This document shows, in pieces, positions 1 through 8,674 of a stretch of 64,000 nucleotides of DNA (the first letter of the stretch is position 1; each line of letters begins with the position of its first letter). The notes under the pieces are model-generated. The model was not told where the DNA came from. It did no database searches and worked only from the letters and a program-made list of their open reading frames with translations. Location: NCBI GenBank assembly GCA_039197065.1, contig JBCCUL010000001.1, positions 62,001 through 126,000 on the forward strand. Reading direction: 5' to 3'. Source of the stretch: JANQPX01 sp039197065. GTDB taxonomy: Bacteria; Pseudomonadota; Alphaproteobacteria; Geminicoccales; Geminicoccaceae. Position numbers and translations under genes: made by a program.

Positions 1-142
1 AATAATAAGTTAGGTTATTACATAAAATTTCAGATGCTGCTACAATCAAACTGCGGGATGCGCGCGCAATCATGCCGGATTGCCGTTCTCATCGAGGGGC
101 ATTAAGCGTCAATATGGGAAAGCATGCGGAGATGGGGGCGCT

Positions 143-1540
143 ATGAGAAATCTCGATGGCCTTGTTCAGGCTCTCGAAGGGATGGCGACAACGTCGGATC
201 CGGCGAAGCTTCGTCAGAAGAGCCGTGATTTTTTCTGGTACAGTCCGGTCCTGAAGCGTCAGCTCGACGACGTCGTCGCGGATCTGGTTGTCGAGGTGCG
301 GAGCGAAGCTGACGTCGTCACGGTGCTTGCGGCCTGCCATCGGCACGACGTTCCCGTCACCGTGCGGGGTGGTGGTAGCGGCAATTACGGCCAGGCCATG
401 CCGCTCAAGGGCGGCGTCGTGCTCGATCTCGCCAAGATGGACCGGGTCGGATCGGTAGCGCCCGGACGGGTGCGCGCGGAGGCGGGTGCGAAGCTCTCCA
501 GGATCGACGAGGCCTGTCAGGCGGACAGCGGCCAGGAGATGCGCTTTCACCCCAGCACGCTCAAGATGGGTACGATCGGCGGCTTCGTCGCCGGCGGCTC
601 GTCGGGGATCGGCTCGATCACCTGGGGGCTTTTGCGCGACCCGGGCAATATCCTGATGACCCGTGTGGTCACCATGGAGGCGGAACCGCGCGTGCTTGAG
701 CTTAGAGGGCGCGACATTCAGCAGGTGAACCATGCCTACGGCACCAATGGCGTGATCACCGAGCTCGAGATGCCGCTGGCGCCGGCCTATGACTGGATCG
801 ATATCATCGTCGGCTTCGATGATTTCTTGGAGGCGACGCGCTTCGCCGATGCGCTCGCCCGTGAAGATGGTATCCTGAAGAAGCTGATCAGCCCGCTCGC
901 CGCACCGATCGGTGAGCGCTATTTCAGGCCGCTCAAGAACCGTATTCCTGACGGGCAGTCGCTGGTCCTTTTGATGATCGCCGACATCGCCATGGCGGAC
1001 TTTTCGGATTTTCTCAGGCACTGGCCGGGCAGAGTTCTCCTGGAGCGAGCGGCGTCCGATCCGAAGCGTAAGGGCCTGCCGATCTATGAACTCTCCTGGA
1101 ACCACACGACGCTGCATGCGCTTAAGATCGACCCCGACATCACCTATCTTCAGGTGCTCTATCCGCCGGGCGAGCATCTGGAGCGGGTCCGACTTATGCA
1201 TGAGACCTTTGGGGACGAGGTCATGCAGCACCTCGAATTCGTGCGCTTCGGCGGCGAGATCGCCTGTTTCGGCCTGCCGCTGGTCAAGTTCACCACGGAA
1301 GAGCGGCTGGACGAGATCATCCGCTTTCACGAGGACAATGGCTGCCCGATTTTCAATCCCCATGCCTACACCCTGGAAGAAGGCGGCATGAAGGCGATCG
1401 ACAAAACCCAGCTCGCCTTTAAGCGCGAAGCCGATCCGAAGGGACTGCTCAATCCTGGAAAGATGCTGGCCTGGGACAGCCCCGACTATGACGGGTCGGA
1501 TCGCCAATCCTATCTCTACCGATCCCTGGATCAGGCCTGA
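143..1540 (+). CDS. FAD-binding PCMH-type oxidase/dehydrogenase
   Basis: A 465-aa flavoprotein of the FAD-linked oxidase (GlcD/VAO-like) superfamily that probably oxidises a hydroxy or alcohol substrate; the substrate cannot be told. The FAD pyrophosphate-binding signature RGGGSGNYGQ lies near residues 75-84, a second glycine-rich stretch (GGFVAGGSSGIG) follows, and the C-terminus has the usual GLLNPGK motif near residue 435. ATG143 is preferred because GGAG lies 12 nt upstream; an open frame extends to position 80 without a better start. The stop overlaps the next start (TGATG), so the two genes are translationally coupled. Another FAD oxidase of this superfamily is at 55.6 kb. Family assignment is firm, function is not. 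Confidence 0.85.
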   Translation: MRNLDGLVQALEGMATTSDPAKLRQKSRDFFWYSPVLKRQLDDVVADLVVEVRSEADVVTVLAACHRHDVPVTVRGGGSGNYGQAMPLKGGVVLDLAKMDRVGSVAPGRVRAEAGAKLSRIDEACQADSGQEMRFHPSTLKMGTIGGFVAGGSSGIGSITWGLLRDPGNILMTRVVTMEAEPRVLELRGRDIQQVNHAYGTNGVITELEMPLAPAYDWIDIIVGFDDFLEATRFADALAREDGILKKLISPLAAPIGERYFRPLKNRIPDGQSLVLLMIADIAMADFSDFLRHWPGRVLLERAASDPKRKGLPIYELSWNHTTLHALKIDPDITYLQVLYPPGEHLERVRLMHETFGDEVMQHLEFVRFGGEIACFGLPLVKFTTEERLDEIIRFHEDNGCPIFNPHAYTLEEGGMKAIDKTQLAFKREADPKGLLNPGKMLAWDSPDYDGSDRQSYLYRSLDQA

Positions 1541-2127
1541 TGCGCATGCTCGTCGTCTACGCCCATCCAGTCGACACCAGCTTCGCAGCGGCGCTTTGCC
1601 GCGAGGTGCAAGAGGCTTTGGAGAGCAAAGGGCATGAGATCAGGCTTCTCGATCTTTATCGCATGGGCTTCGATCCCGTTCTTCCCCCGGACGAGCATCG
1701 AAACTACGAAGTGAGCGGCCCGCATCGGGACGTGCTCGACGACCACATCGCCGCGATCAAATGGGCGGAAGGTCTGATCTTCGTCTATCCCACCTGGTGG
1801 TATGGGCTACCGGCCATTCTTAAGGGGTGGCTGGACCGGGTCTGGCTGCCGGAGGTGACGTTTGCTCTGCCTGAAAGCAAGGGGCCGATCCGGCCGCTGA
1901 TGCAGAACATACGGCTCTTGGGCGGGGTTTCGACTTACGGCGCGGGCTGGTGGTGGACCCGCTATGTCGGCGATCCCGGACGCCGCACGATCATGCGCGG
2001 CGTGCATGCGCTTTGCGCCCGGAACTGCCGCACCTTCTGGCTCGCTTTGCACAAGATGGACAGCTCCACCGATGCAGGTCGTGCCGAGTTCCTACAACGC
2101 GTTAGGCACCGACTGGCGAAGTGCTAG
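1540..2127 (+). CDS. NAD(P)H dehydrogenase (quinone)-like flavodoxin-fold protein
   Basis: A 195-aa Flavodoxin_2/NQO1-MdaB-type oxidoreductase that binds FMN or FAD and would carry out two-electron reduction of quinones or similar acceptors in the cytoplasm. The N-terminal YAHP plus D/T/S segment (residues 7-15) is the phosphate-binding loop, and VYPTWWYGLPAILKGWLDRV (82-101) is the hallmark flavin-contact segment. The start codon overlaps the stop of the upstream FAD oxidase by one base, giving a two-gene operon. Electrons taken by the oxidase might be passed on here, but that is inference from the gene pairing. Confidence 0.85.
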   Translation: MRMLVVYAHPVDTSFAAALCREVQEALESKGHEIRLLDLYRMGFDPVLPPDEHRNYEVSGPHRDVLDDHIAAIKWAEGLIFVYPTWWYGLPAILKGWLDRVWLPEVTFALPESKGPIRPLMQNIRLLGGVSTYGAGWWWTRYVGDPGRRTIMRGVHALCARNCRTFWLALHKMDSSTDAGRAEFLQRVRHRLAKC

Positions 2128-2176
2128 CCGCCCTCCAAAAGAAGATGGCTCTTATAGGCCCTGTGGCTGTTGCCGG

Positions 2177-3109
2177 CTATTGCGGGTTGCCGTTCTCATC
2201 CAGCAGGAGCAGTTCGTCGGCCGGGTCGATCTGATCGTCGTTGAATGACAGCAGCTGATCGTCGGAGAGATTGGCGCCCGATGCCGCGGGTGCGGCTGCT
2301 GGCGCTGGTGCAGGCGCTGCCGCAACCTGTGTGTCGGCGGCAGCCGGGGCTGCTGCTGCTGGCGCTGGAGCCGGTGCTGCGGCCGGTGCGACGGCGGCGA
2401 TGACCGGGGCCGGACGGGCCAACTCCTCAGGCGTCAGCTGCTCGCGCGGCGCCGGGGGCGATGGTGCGATAATCTGCTCGACAACGGCTGGAGCCGCAGC
2501 GACCGCAGGCTGCGCCGGCGTGACTTCGGGCTGGGCAGCAGGTGCGACCGCGGCAACTTGTTGCTGTGCAGGAACCTGCTGCTGTTGCTGTTGCGCCTGA
2601 ACCTGTTCGGGTTGCACTTGCTGCGGCTGAACCAGAAGAGGCTGTGCTGCCGCATCGGCCACCGTCGTCTCAAGCGGCGCGTTTGCGGCGGCTTGAAAAT
2701 TCTGCGGAGTGTTGGGCGAACTCAGAACGCTGACATCGGGTCCGGTTGCGGGCGGAACGACGCCTCGGCCCGCGAGCAATTGAGCGCCTAGCTGTTCGAT
2801 CGAAATGTTGAGATCGTCGATCCGCGAGCCGAGCGCCGTCATCTGCACGTCCATGCCGTCGAATCGCCGTTCAGTCTCCATCAGCTGATCTTTCAGATGG
2901 AAGATATCATTGGCGATCCAGACCAGGCCTGAAAGGAGCAGAGCGCCGAAGAGCGCGGTCGTCCAAGCCATGATATTCTGAGCGCGACGCAAATGATCAT
3001 GGGACTGGCCGAGATGTTCGACCGAGCCATTCATGTCCTGGATCGTCCACTGCAAGGAACGGACAGCACCTGTCATCCCCGCCGACGGCGCTTTCGCTGC
3101 TGTAGCCAT
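2177..3109 (-). CDS. single-pass membrane protein with Pro/Ala/Gln-rich tail, unknown function
   Basis: A 310-aa protein I do not recognise. One transmembrane helix is predicted at about residues 47-66 (hydrophobic run after RRAQN). A heptad-like, probably coiled-coil stretch follows (about 70-105, with SRIDDLNISIEQLGAQL). The rest is a low-complexity tail rich in Ala, Pro, Gln and Val (about 125-285), ending in an acidic segment. ATG3109 is chosen over the TTG one codon upstream because of GGGTG just before it. The long periplasmic Pro/Ala-rich tail would suit a cell-wall-spanning or polar organiser. It is convergent with the operon ending at 2127. Confidence 0.65.
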   Translation of the reverse strand: MATAAKAPSAGMTGAVRSLQWTIQDMNGSVEHLGQSHDHLRRAQNIMAWTTALFGALLLSGLVWIANDIFHLKDQLMETERRFDGMDVQMTALGSRIDDLNISIEQLGAQLLAGRGVVPPATGPDVSVLSSPNTPQNFQAAANAPLETTVADAAAQPLLVQPQQVQPEQVQAQQQQQQVPAQQQVAAVAPAAQPEVTPAQPAVAAAPAVVEQIIAPSPPAPREQLTPEELARPAPVIAAVAPAAAPAPAPAAAAPAAADTQVAAAPAPAPAAAPAASGANLSDDQLLSFNDDQIDPADELLLLDENGNPQ

Positions 3110-3439
3110 CAATCACCCGCTGGTCATTGTTTTCAACATGATCCGGAGATCTCGGAAGGAGGCCTTGATCTGCATCAAAGCCGATCCACACCTGCTGCCG
3201 ATTCGCTCCCGATCCGACCCATCCCAATCAAGCGGTGCCACCGCTGACTTTTTTGCTTTCCCGATGCAAATGCAAAAACACTGCAGTTATTCCCTCGGAG
3301 CGTCGGGAAATTCCGCAAATCTTTTCACGGGTAAGCTTTTAGAGGTCAAGCAATACTCGGCTACTATGGCAACCGTCTTCCGGGAAAGAAAGGTGGCATC
3401 TGGTCGCGTCGGTTGAATGAAGATGGCGGGTGATTGAGG
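3110..3439. other. intergenic region, promoter side of the 2177-3109 gene
   Basis: About 330 bp without a gene, between the end of the SDR gene and the divergent start of the Pro/Ala-rich membrane protein (both on the minus strand). It is AT-richer than its surroundings around 3250-3320. I see no repeat, hairpin terminator or convincing small ORF. It presumably holds the promoter of the membrane-protein gene. Confidence 0.4.
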
Positions 3440-4168
3440 CTATTTCGCCGTATAACCGCCATCCACCGGCAGCGTTATGCCTGTGACGAAACTCGCTGCA
3501 TCGGACGCCAGAAAGAGAGCCGCTCCGGCCATCTCCTCCGGTCGTCCCCAGCGACCCATCGGGGTTCGTTCCAGGATCTGGCGGTCTCTTTCATCTTCGC
3601 GCCAGAAATTGGTGAGCTTGGTCTCGATCCAACCGGGCGCGATGCCGTTGACCCGGATGCCTGATGAAGCCCAGGCCACGGCCAGCGTCTGGGTAAGCTC
3701 GAGAACGCCCGCCTTGCTGGCGCCGTAGCCGGGAGAGCCGGGTGCGCCAAAATAGCTGGTCATCGATGCGATATTGATCACAGAGCCTGGGCCCTTTTTG
3801 AGGTGAGGGAGAGCCGCCATCGAAAGACGGAAGGTGCCGTTCAGGTTGATCGCGATCACCTTATCGAAGTTTTCCGGCTCATAGGCTTCTTCGTTTCGAA
3901 CGGTGTTGCCGGCGCAGTTCACGAGGACATCAAGTGCGGGCAGGGTGGCTGGAAGGGCGTCGATCGCAGCGCCATCCTGCATGTCAAGCTGGCAATAGGT
4001 GAGGCCAGTGAGATCGTTTGGATAGTCTCCGGCGCCGGCGCGCGTGCCGGTGATCCAGACATCGCCGCCGGAACGCTGAAAGGCTTTGGCGATGGCGAGG
4101 CCGATCCCGCTGGAACCGCCCGAAACCAGAATGACCTTGCCGCTGTAATCGAATGTCGCCTGCATCAT
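3440..4168 (-). CDS. short-chain dehydrogenase/reductase (SDR)
   Basis: A 242-aa classical SDR that catalyses NAD(P)-dependent oxidation or reduction of a hydroxy/keto group. The nucleotide-binding motif SGGSSGIG is at residues 16-23, NCAGN follows in the middle, and the catalytic Tyr-Lys pair lies in YGASK. The C-terminus (TLPVDGGYTAK) is typical of the FabG-like group. The start is ATG4168 (or ATG4165), preceded by AGGG; the open frame further upstream runs into the preceding gene and is not needed. It lies 11 bp behind the creatininase-family gene, so both are one operon, probably a catabolic pathway. Confidence 0.88.
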   Translation of the reverse strand: MMQATFDYSGKVILVSGGSSGIGLAIAKAFQRSGGDVWITGTRAGAGDYPNDLTGLTYCQLDMQDGAAIDALPATLPALDVLVNCAGNTVRNEEAYEPENFDKVIAINLNGTFRLSMAALPHLKKGPGSVINIASMTSYFGAPGSPGYGASKAGVLELTQTLAVAWASSGIRVNGIAPGWIETKLTNFWREDERDRQILERTPMGRWGRPEEMAGAALFLASDAASFVTGITLPVDGGYTAK

Positions 4169-4179
4169 TGCTGCCCTTT

Positions 4180-5004
4180 CTATTCTCCGCCCACGCCGCG
4201 TTCGACAAGCTGATCCAGCGGGAAGCGATCCACCTCGATAAGAAGTTCGGCCAATGCCTCGGCGGCATGCTCCACCAAAAGCCGGCCGCGTGCCGCATCG
4301 GCTGACGCCGCATCGCCACATGCGCCGGACGGGTGCAGATCCTCCGCCTTCCAGCCCATACGGCCCGCGCCGACAGGCGACAATCGCCGATAGCCATCGG
4401 CTGCCATGCTGGCCTGAAGCGGCTCGAAGTCTTCGGCCTTGTCCATCGCGACCAGATCCGGATGAAGATGGAGCATGATCGAGGTTTCGATCTCGCCGGC
4501 GTGGATGCCGAACCGGATCTCGCCATCGGAAAACAATCCGTCCGGCAGTCCGCTAGCAAACCAGCTATGGGCCATGACCAACATGCGCTCCTTAATGCGA
4601 AGCTCACGGGCGACGATGTCCATGATCGAAGCCTGGCCGCCATGGCCGTTGAGCAGCACCAGTTTCCTAATACCGGCACGGGCGACGGACATACCGATCT
4701 CGGTCCAGGCGCGGTTCAGTGTGTCTGCGGAAAGCGTCAGCGTCCCGCCAAAGCCGATATGCTCGTCGCTCTTGCCGATCGGCATTATCGGAAGGGCGAG
4801 AGCCTGCACAGGCGATGCCATGGTTTTCATCGCCTGTGCAAGAATGCCCTGAACGATCATGGCATCGACGCCGACCGGCAGGTGGGGGCCGTGCTGCTCG
4901 ATCGCGCCGACCGGCAGGATCGCGATCGTGCGGCCTGGGTCCTGCGCCTCGATCTCGGGGCTGGTGAGGTCCTGCCAATAACGTATTCTGCCGCTTGCTG
5001 TCAT
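4180..5004 (-). CDS. creatininase-family amidohydrolase
   Basis: A 274-aa member of the creatininase/creatinine amidohydrolase family, metal-dependent hydrolases of cyclic amides or formamide-type bonds. The metal and active-site signature PVGAIEQHGPHLPVGVD is at residues 31-47 (E36, H38, D47), followed by the GHGGQ motif and a downstream AGEIETS segment supplying the further metal Glu. ATG5004 gives the usual family length; upstream in-frame sequence to 5190 overlaps the divergent RidA gene and lacks family features. First gene of an operon with the SDR. True creatinine activity cannot be asserted; the family also covers mycofactocin and riboflavin-pathway enzymes. Confidence 0.87.
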   Translation of the reverse strand: MTASGRIRYWQDLTSPEIEAQDPGRTIAILPVGAIEQHGPHLPVGVDAMIVQGILAQAMKTMASPVQALALPIMPIGKSDEHIGFGGTLTLSADTLNRAWTEIGMSVARAGIRKLVLLNGHGGQASIMDIVARELRIKERMLVMAHSWFASGLPDGLFSDGEIRFGIHAGEIETSIMLHLHPDLVAMDKAEDFEPLQASMAADGYRRLSPVGAGRMGWKAEDLHPSGACGDAASADAARGRLLVEHAAEALAELLIEVDRFPLDQLVERGVGGE

Positions 5005-5133
5005 CTTGGTCTCGCTTAATGCGCGATTTGGTGCTGCGTGGCGAAGCCGTCGCCGTGTCAACCGATTGCAGCTGACGGTCGAGGCTGCAAAAAGGCTGGC
5101 TGGTACCCTTTGGCATGCCATGGAGAGAAGCCG

Positions 5134-5532
5134 ATGATCAAGCGCCTTACGCCTCACGGTATCCACCCGCCCCTTGCCCGCTATGCTCATGCGACCGAGG
5201 TGCCGGCCGGCGCCCGCTGGCTGGTTCTGTCCGGGCAGCTTGGCATTTCCGCCGATGGCGGCATTCCGCCGGATGTCGAGGCGCAGGCGGTGATCTGTTT
5301 CGAAAATATCGTCGCCATCCTGAACGAAGCCTCGATGGGCGTCGCGGATCTCGTGCGCCTGACCACTTACCTGACCGATGAGAAGGATCTCGCCAGCTAT
5401 ATGCGGGTCCGCGACCGATTCGTGGCGGATCCACCGCCAGCTTCAACCCTCTTGATAGTTAATTCCTTCAGTAGAAAACAATTTAAAGTTGAAATCGAAG
5501 CTGTAGCCGCTAAGGTCGACACCGACCCCTAG
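5134..5532 (+). CDS. RidA/YjgF/YER057c family protein
   Basis: A 132-aa RidA-superfamily protein. Members hydrolyse reactive enamine/imine intermediates or act as deaminases in amide and amino-acid catabolism, as trimers in the cytosol. The sequence shows the family pattern: early VLSGQLGI, a central ENIVAILNEASMGVADLVRL helix, and the late SRKQFKVEIEAVA strand. ATG5134 is preceded by GGAGAGAAG. It is divergent from the creatininase-SDR operon, and the 129 bp between the starts should contain both promoters. A RidA partner is common beside amide-hydrolysing pathways. The canonical Arg that binds the substrate carboxylate is not obvious, so an Rid subgroup other than RidA proper is possible. 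Confidence 0.85.
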   Translation: MIKRLTPHGIHPPLARYAHATEVPAGARWLVLSGQLGISADGGIPPDVEAQAVICFENIVAILNEASMGVADLVRLTTYLTDEKDLASYMRVRDRFVADPPPASTLLIVNSFSRKQFKVEIEAVAAKVDTDP

Positions 5533-5561
5533 TTCGGTCGAGAAACGATGCAGAGGTGGCG

Positions 5562-6470
5562 ATGCGCGAGCCGCTGGTTTTCCTTACGATGATGCTGATT
5601 TCCGGTCTGTTTTCGGCCGACTTGGCGGTTGCGGCGTCCGGTGATCGCTGGATTATCGCCGGCGACAACGTCAATCTTCGGCGCGGGCCTGGCCCCGGCC
5701 ATGAAATCAAGCGACAGTTGAACCGAAACCGAGATGTGGTGGAGCTGGGCCGAGAAGGCGAATGGCATCATGTCGAGGTGGTTGGAACCGGCGGGCTCCT
5801 CGGTTGGGTGCATCGATCATTGCTGCAGAGGAGCGATCAGGGCGCCGATGTGCTGCCGGCCGCTATCGCCACTCCCGGTGCCGTGTCGCCATCGACAGCG
5901 CCTGACCCGAGCCCGAAAGCCCCTGTCAAGATGCGCGACGCCTTCAAAAAAAGCGATGCGCCTTTGCCGGAGCCAGCCGTTGAGATCGCGGATCCGGAAG
6001 CCGTCCTGGAGCAGATGCGCGGTTATGTGAAGCGGCGCGATAAGCTGCCGAAGGATCCGGCGCCGCCACGTGTCGGACATAGCGGCCGGGAGATCATCAG
6101 TCCGGTGCCGATCCGAAACCCTGGTGATCAAAGCCGCGTTCCCACCGAACTGGTGCTCGCCTCCAGCAACGAAGTTGCCGGCATCAATCTCGAGGCGATG
6201 GAGCATTTTCGCGACAGCGTCTCCTACCTCAACAGCAGGGCCTGGAGTGTCGCCGGCATCAAGCTTTTTTCCGAGATCGAGCCGATTGGCGGCGGCGTCG
6301 TCCAGGTGAAGACCACCGATGACTGGTTCGAGGTGCCGAAGATCGGCCAGACCAGCTATCTGAACACCCTGGTCGATCGATGGTCGAGCGCCAAGGCGGA
6401 CGGCGCACCGGCGGGTGTCATGCTCGTCGACCCGAAAGGCGATCTTCTGATGCACCAAAGCAAGCCCTGA
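5562..6470 (+). CDS. exported SH3-domain (bacterial SH3) protein
   Basis: A 302-aa protein with a signal peptide (residues 1 to about 23, ending AVAAS) followed by a bacterial SH3 domain at about 27-87 (NVNLRRGPGPGHEI is the typical VNVRSGPG motif, then WHHVEV and GWVHRSLL). The rest (about 90-302) has a Pro/Lys-rich linker and a C-terminal domain I cannot name, where LNSRAWSVAGIKLF and PKGDLLMHQ are visible. ATG5562 follows AGAGG by 5 nt; a GTG two codons upstream is the alternative. SH3b proteins usually bind cell wall or sense envelope stress. Function here is unknown. Confidence 0.75.
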   Translation: MREPLVFLTMMLISGLFSADLAVAASGDRWIIAGDNVNLRRGPGPGHEIKRQLNRNRDVVELGREGEWHHVEVVGTGGLLGWVHRSLLQRSDQGADVLPAAIATPGAVSPSTAPDPSPKAPVKMRDAFKKSDAPLPEPAVEIADPEAVLEQMRGYVKRRDKLPKDPAPPRVGHSGREIISPVPIRNPGDQSRVPTELVLASSNEVAGINLEAMEHFRDSVSYLNSRAWSVAGIKLFSEIEPIGGGVVQVKTTDDWFEVPKIGQTSYLNTLVDRWSSAKADGAPAGVMLVDPKGDLLMHQSKP

Positions 6471-6589
6471 CTGCCGGCGGCAGTCGCTCCTCCCGTGGTG
6501 GTCGCTCCGCCCGGGGCGGTTGCCGGACCTTGAGTCATCAATGGGCAGGCGTCTACCATCTCATGAGCTGACGAGAACAAGGGGTGACG

Positions 6590-7366
6590 ATGGTCGACTA
6601 TAAGGAAGCGGGGCGGGCGCTCGCCGAGGCGAGGCGGGATCGAAGGGCGCTCGATGATCTGCCGGGCGGACTGCCGCGGGACGAAGCAACGGCCTATGCC
6701 ATCCAGCGGGGCGCGATCGACGCCTATGGCGGCAAGCGGGTCGGCTACAAGATTGGTGCGACCAGCCCGGAAGCCCAAGCGCTGCTCAAGACCGACCATC
6801 CTTTCAGAGCGCCCTTGTTTGCGGCCGATTGTCACGAAGACGGCGCAAGCTTTGCTTTGCCCGGCTATGGCATCCTCGGCCTGGAGCCGGAGTTTGCTAT
6901 TCGGCTCGGGCGCGACCTGCCGCCGAAGGGACAGGCCTACAAGCTGGCTGACGTTCGAGAGGCCGTTGCGACCGTCCATCCTGCCTTCGAGATCATCGGT
7001 CTTCGCCTGCCGAATGAGCTTTTCAAGAACGCCATCGTGGTCACCGCCGACTTCGGCGCCAATGTCGGCTTCGTTCCGGGCAATGGCGTCAGCGCGTGGC
7101 AGGGGCATGATCTGTCTGCCCTTCCGGTGCGGGCAAGTGTCGATGGCGCTGAAGTGGCCGCCGGCTCAGGCGAGAAGGTGATGGGGCATCCCTTGAACGC
7201 CCTTCTCTGGCTGATCAACGATCTCTCGCCGAAGGGAGAGGGGCTCTCGGCGGGTGACTGGATCAGCACCGGCACCTGCGCCGGCGTCGTGCCGATCGCG
7301 CCTGGTCAAACCGCCGTCGCCGATTTCGGCCCGTTCGGACAGGTCAGCCTGAGCATCGCCCCCTGA
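6590..7366 (+). CDS. 2-keto-4-pentenoate hydratase/fumarylacetoacetate hydrolase-family protein
   Basis: A 258-aa member of the MhpD/2-oxopent-4-enoate hydratase branch of the FAH superfamily; these metal-dependent enzymes hydrate or decarboxylate dienol acids in aromatic meta-cleavage and related pathways. Visible family features are GYKIGATSP, the metal-site region LGLEPEFAIRLGRDL (paired Glu residues) and the late GDWISTGTCAG motif. ATG6590 follows AAGGGG; a GTG two codons earlier is possible. It stands alone on its strand, so pathway membership cannot be read from an operon. The upstream gap (6471-6589) shows no gene. Confidence 0.86.
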   Translation: MVDYKEAGRALAEARRDRRALDDLPGGLPRDEATAYAIQRGAIDAYGGKRVGYKIGATSPEAQALLKTDHPFRAPLFAADCHEDGASFALPGYGILGLEPEFAIRLGRDLPPKGQAYKLADVREAVATVHPAFEIIGLRLPNELFKNAIVVTADFGANVGFVPGNGVSAWQGHDLSALPVRASVDGAEVAAGSGEKVMGHPLNALLWLINDLSPKGEGLSAGDWISTGTCAGVVPIAPGQTAVADFGPFGQVSLSIAP

Positions 7367-7376
7367 CAAGGGGCGA
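7357..7376 (+). terminator. short GC hairpin between convergent genes
   Basis: CGCCCC/GGGGCG form a 6-bp stem with a 7-nt loop spanning the stop codon of the hydratase gene, between it and the convergent YbaK gene. There is no T-run, so intrinsic termination is uncertain. Confidence 0.3.
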
Positions 7377-7380
7377 ATGT

Positions 7381-7878
7381 TCAGCGAGCGAGATCGGCGA
7401 GATCGGCGCCGAGCGTCCGGATGAGATCATCCGGAGAGAGTTCGATCTGCAGGCCGCGCCGTCCGCCATTCACGAAGACGGTGTCATGATCTTTGACGGA
7501 ATGATCGACGACGGCCTCCAGCTGTTGGCGCTGGCCGAAGGGGCTGATGCCGCCTTTGACGTAACCCGATAGCCGCTCGGCCTCCGAGGTCTCGGCCATG
7601 GCGGCGCGTTTGCCGCCGAGTGCGGCTGCCAGGGTCTTCAGCTTTGTCTCAGCGGCAACCGGGGTGAGGGCAACCGCCGGACGCTTCCCGTCGATCATCA
7701 CGATCAGGGTTTTGAAGATGCGTGCGGGCTCGATGCCAAGCGCCATCGCCGCCTGCTCGCCGATCCCGAAGTCGCCGGGGTCGAAGTCATAGCTGTGCAG
7801 CCGCACGGCGACGCCCAGCCGCTGGAGCGCCTGGGTTGCCGGGGTGGTCACCTTCGATCGTGCGGCTTTCTTGCCCAT
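7381..7878 (-). CDS. ybaK: Cys-tRNA(Pro)/Cys-tRNA(Cys) deacylase YbaK
   Basis: A 165-aa YbaK/EbsC-family protein of the expected length that edits mischarged Cys-tRNA(Pro) in the cytosol. The catalytic lysine is in IFKTLIV (K56), and SGYVKGGISPFGQRQ is the characteristic substrate-pocket segment. The end shows NGGRRGLQIELSPDDLI, as in the family. It is convergent with the hydratase gene with only 14 bp between stops. Assignment to the YbaK group is clear; specificity is inherited from the family. Confidence 0.92.
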   Translation of the reverse strand: MGKKAARSKVTTPATQALQRLGVAVRLHSYDFDPGDFGIGEQAAMALGIEPARIFKTLIVMIDGKRPAVALTPVAAETKLKTLAAALGGKRAAMAETSEAERLSGYVKGGISPFGQRQQLEAVVDHSVKDHDTVFVNGGRRGLQIELSPDDLIRTLGADLADLAR

Positions 7879-7922
7879 TTCTCGTTGCCTCGGATCTGTT
7901 CGGCATTCGGCTGCTGTTGGCG

Positions 7923-8486
7923 CTACCTCAGGTTCGTTCCTGGCCTCACAAGCCAGGCGGTCACCAGGATGCCGGTCACGAAGCCGCCGAGATGGGCGAC
8001 GTAAGCGATGTTGCCGAATGCCGGCAGGACCATACCGAGAAGGTTGGTCACCACAAAGAAGCCGGTGAGCGCCAGGAGCAGCTGGGTATTGGGTCCGAGC
8101 GATATGCCCCGGCCATGCAGGACAAGACCGGCGCCGTAAAGCGCACCCACACCGGCGGATGCGCCGACCAGCGGCACCTCAGGCGAGCCGCCGATCAGCG
8201 CGTGGAGAAAGGCGCCGCCGATGGCGCCGGCTGCAAACACCGAGAAGAAGCTGAACATGCCGAGCTTGCGCTCCAGCACCTGACCCATGACCGCGAGCAT
8301 GACGCCGTTCAAGGCGAGATGCATCAGACCGCCGTGAAGAAAGGCGTAGGTGATGGGCGCGATAGCCAGCGACCAGATCGGCCACACGTCGACGAGCCAG
8401 GCAGCGGGGATGAAGGCGAAATGCAGGATCGTCCAGCGCTCGAAACCGGAAGGCGCGAATTGAATAAGCCCAAACACGACGATCAT
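7923..8486 (-). CDS. rhomboid-family intramembrane serine protease
   Basis: A polytopic membrane protein with about six helices. The rhomboid dyad is visible: Ser110 in VGASAGVGALYG and His165 in YVAHLGGF, plus the HLALNGVMLAVMG segment. It would cleave transmembrane substrates. The first ATG (8486) starts inside the first hydrophobic helix. The open frame continues upstream with a family-like N-terminus (NPYTPSSKPPAINLPPL) to 8561, where AUC lies 8 nt after AGGAG and no ATG, GTG or TTG exists before the upstream TAG. The real protein may therefore be 212 aa from a non-canonical start. Catalytic motifs are intact either way. Confidence 0.88.
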   Translation of the reverse strand: MIVVFGLIQFAPSGFERWTILHFAFIPAAWLVDVWPIWSLAIAPITYAFLHGGLMHLALNGVMLAVMGQVLERKLGMFSFFSVFAAGAIGGAFLHALIGGSPEVPLVGASAGVGALYGAGLVLHGRGISLGPNTQLLLALTGFFVVTNLLGMVLPAFGNIAYVAHLGGFVTGILVTAWLVRPGTNLR

Positions 8487-8674
8487 GACGACGAGCAGGG
8501 TCGAGGTCAGCGGCGGAAGGTTGATCGCCGGCGGCTTCGATGACGGTGTGTAGGGATTGATCGCTCGGTCTCCTGAACGGTGTCGGCAACGATGTTGAGT
8601 ATGACACTATTAGGAGATGCTTATCATTTCATTAAGTCATTAAATTTGGTTTAAGACTCTGAGCGTTCGCCGGG

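Noticed and set aside
89..1507. Long minus-strand open frame opposite the FAD oxidase
   Set aside because: Shadow of a strongly supported coding frame in GC-rich DNA; no protein family.
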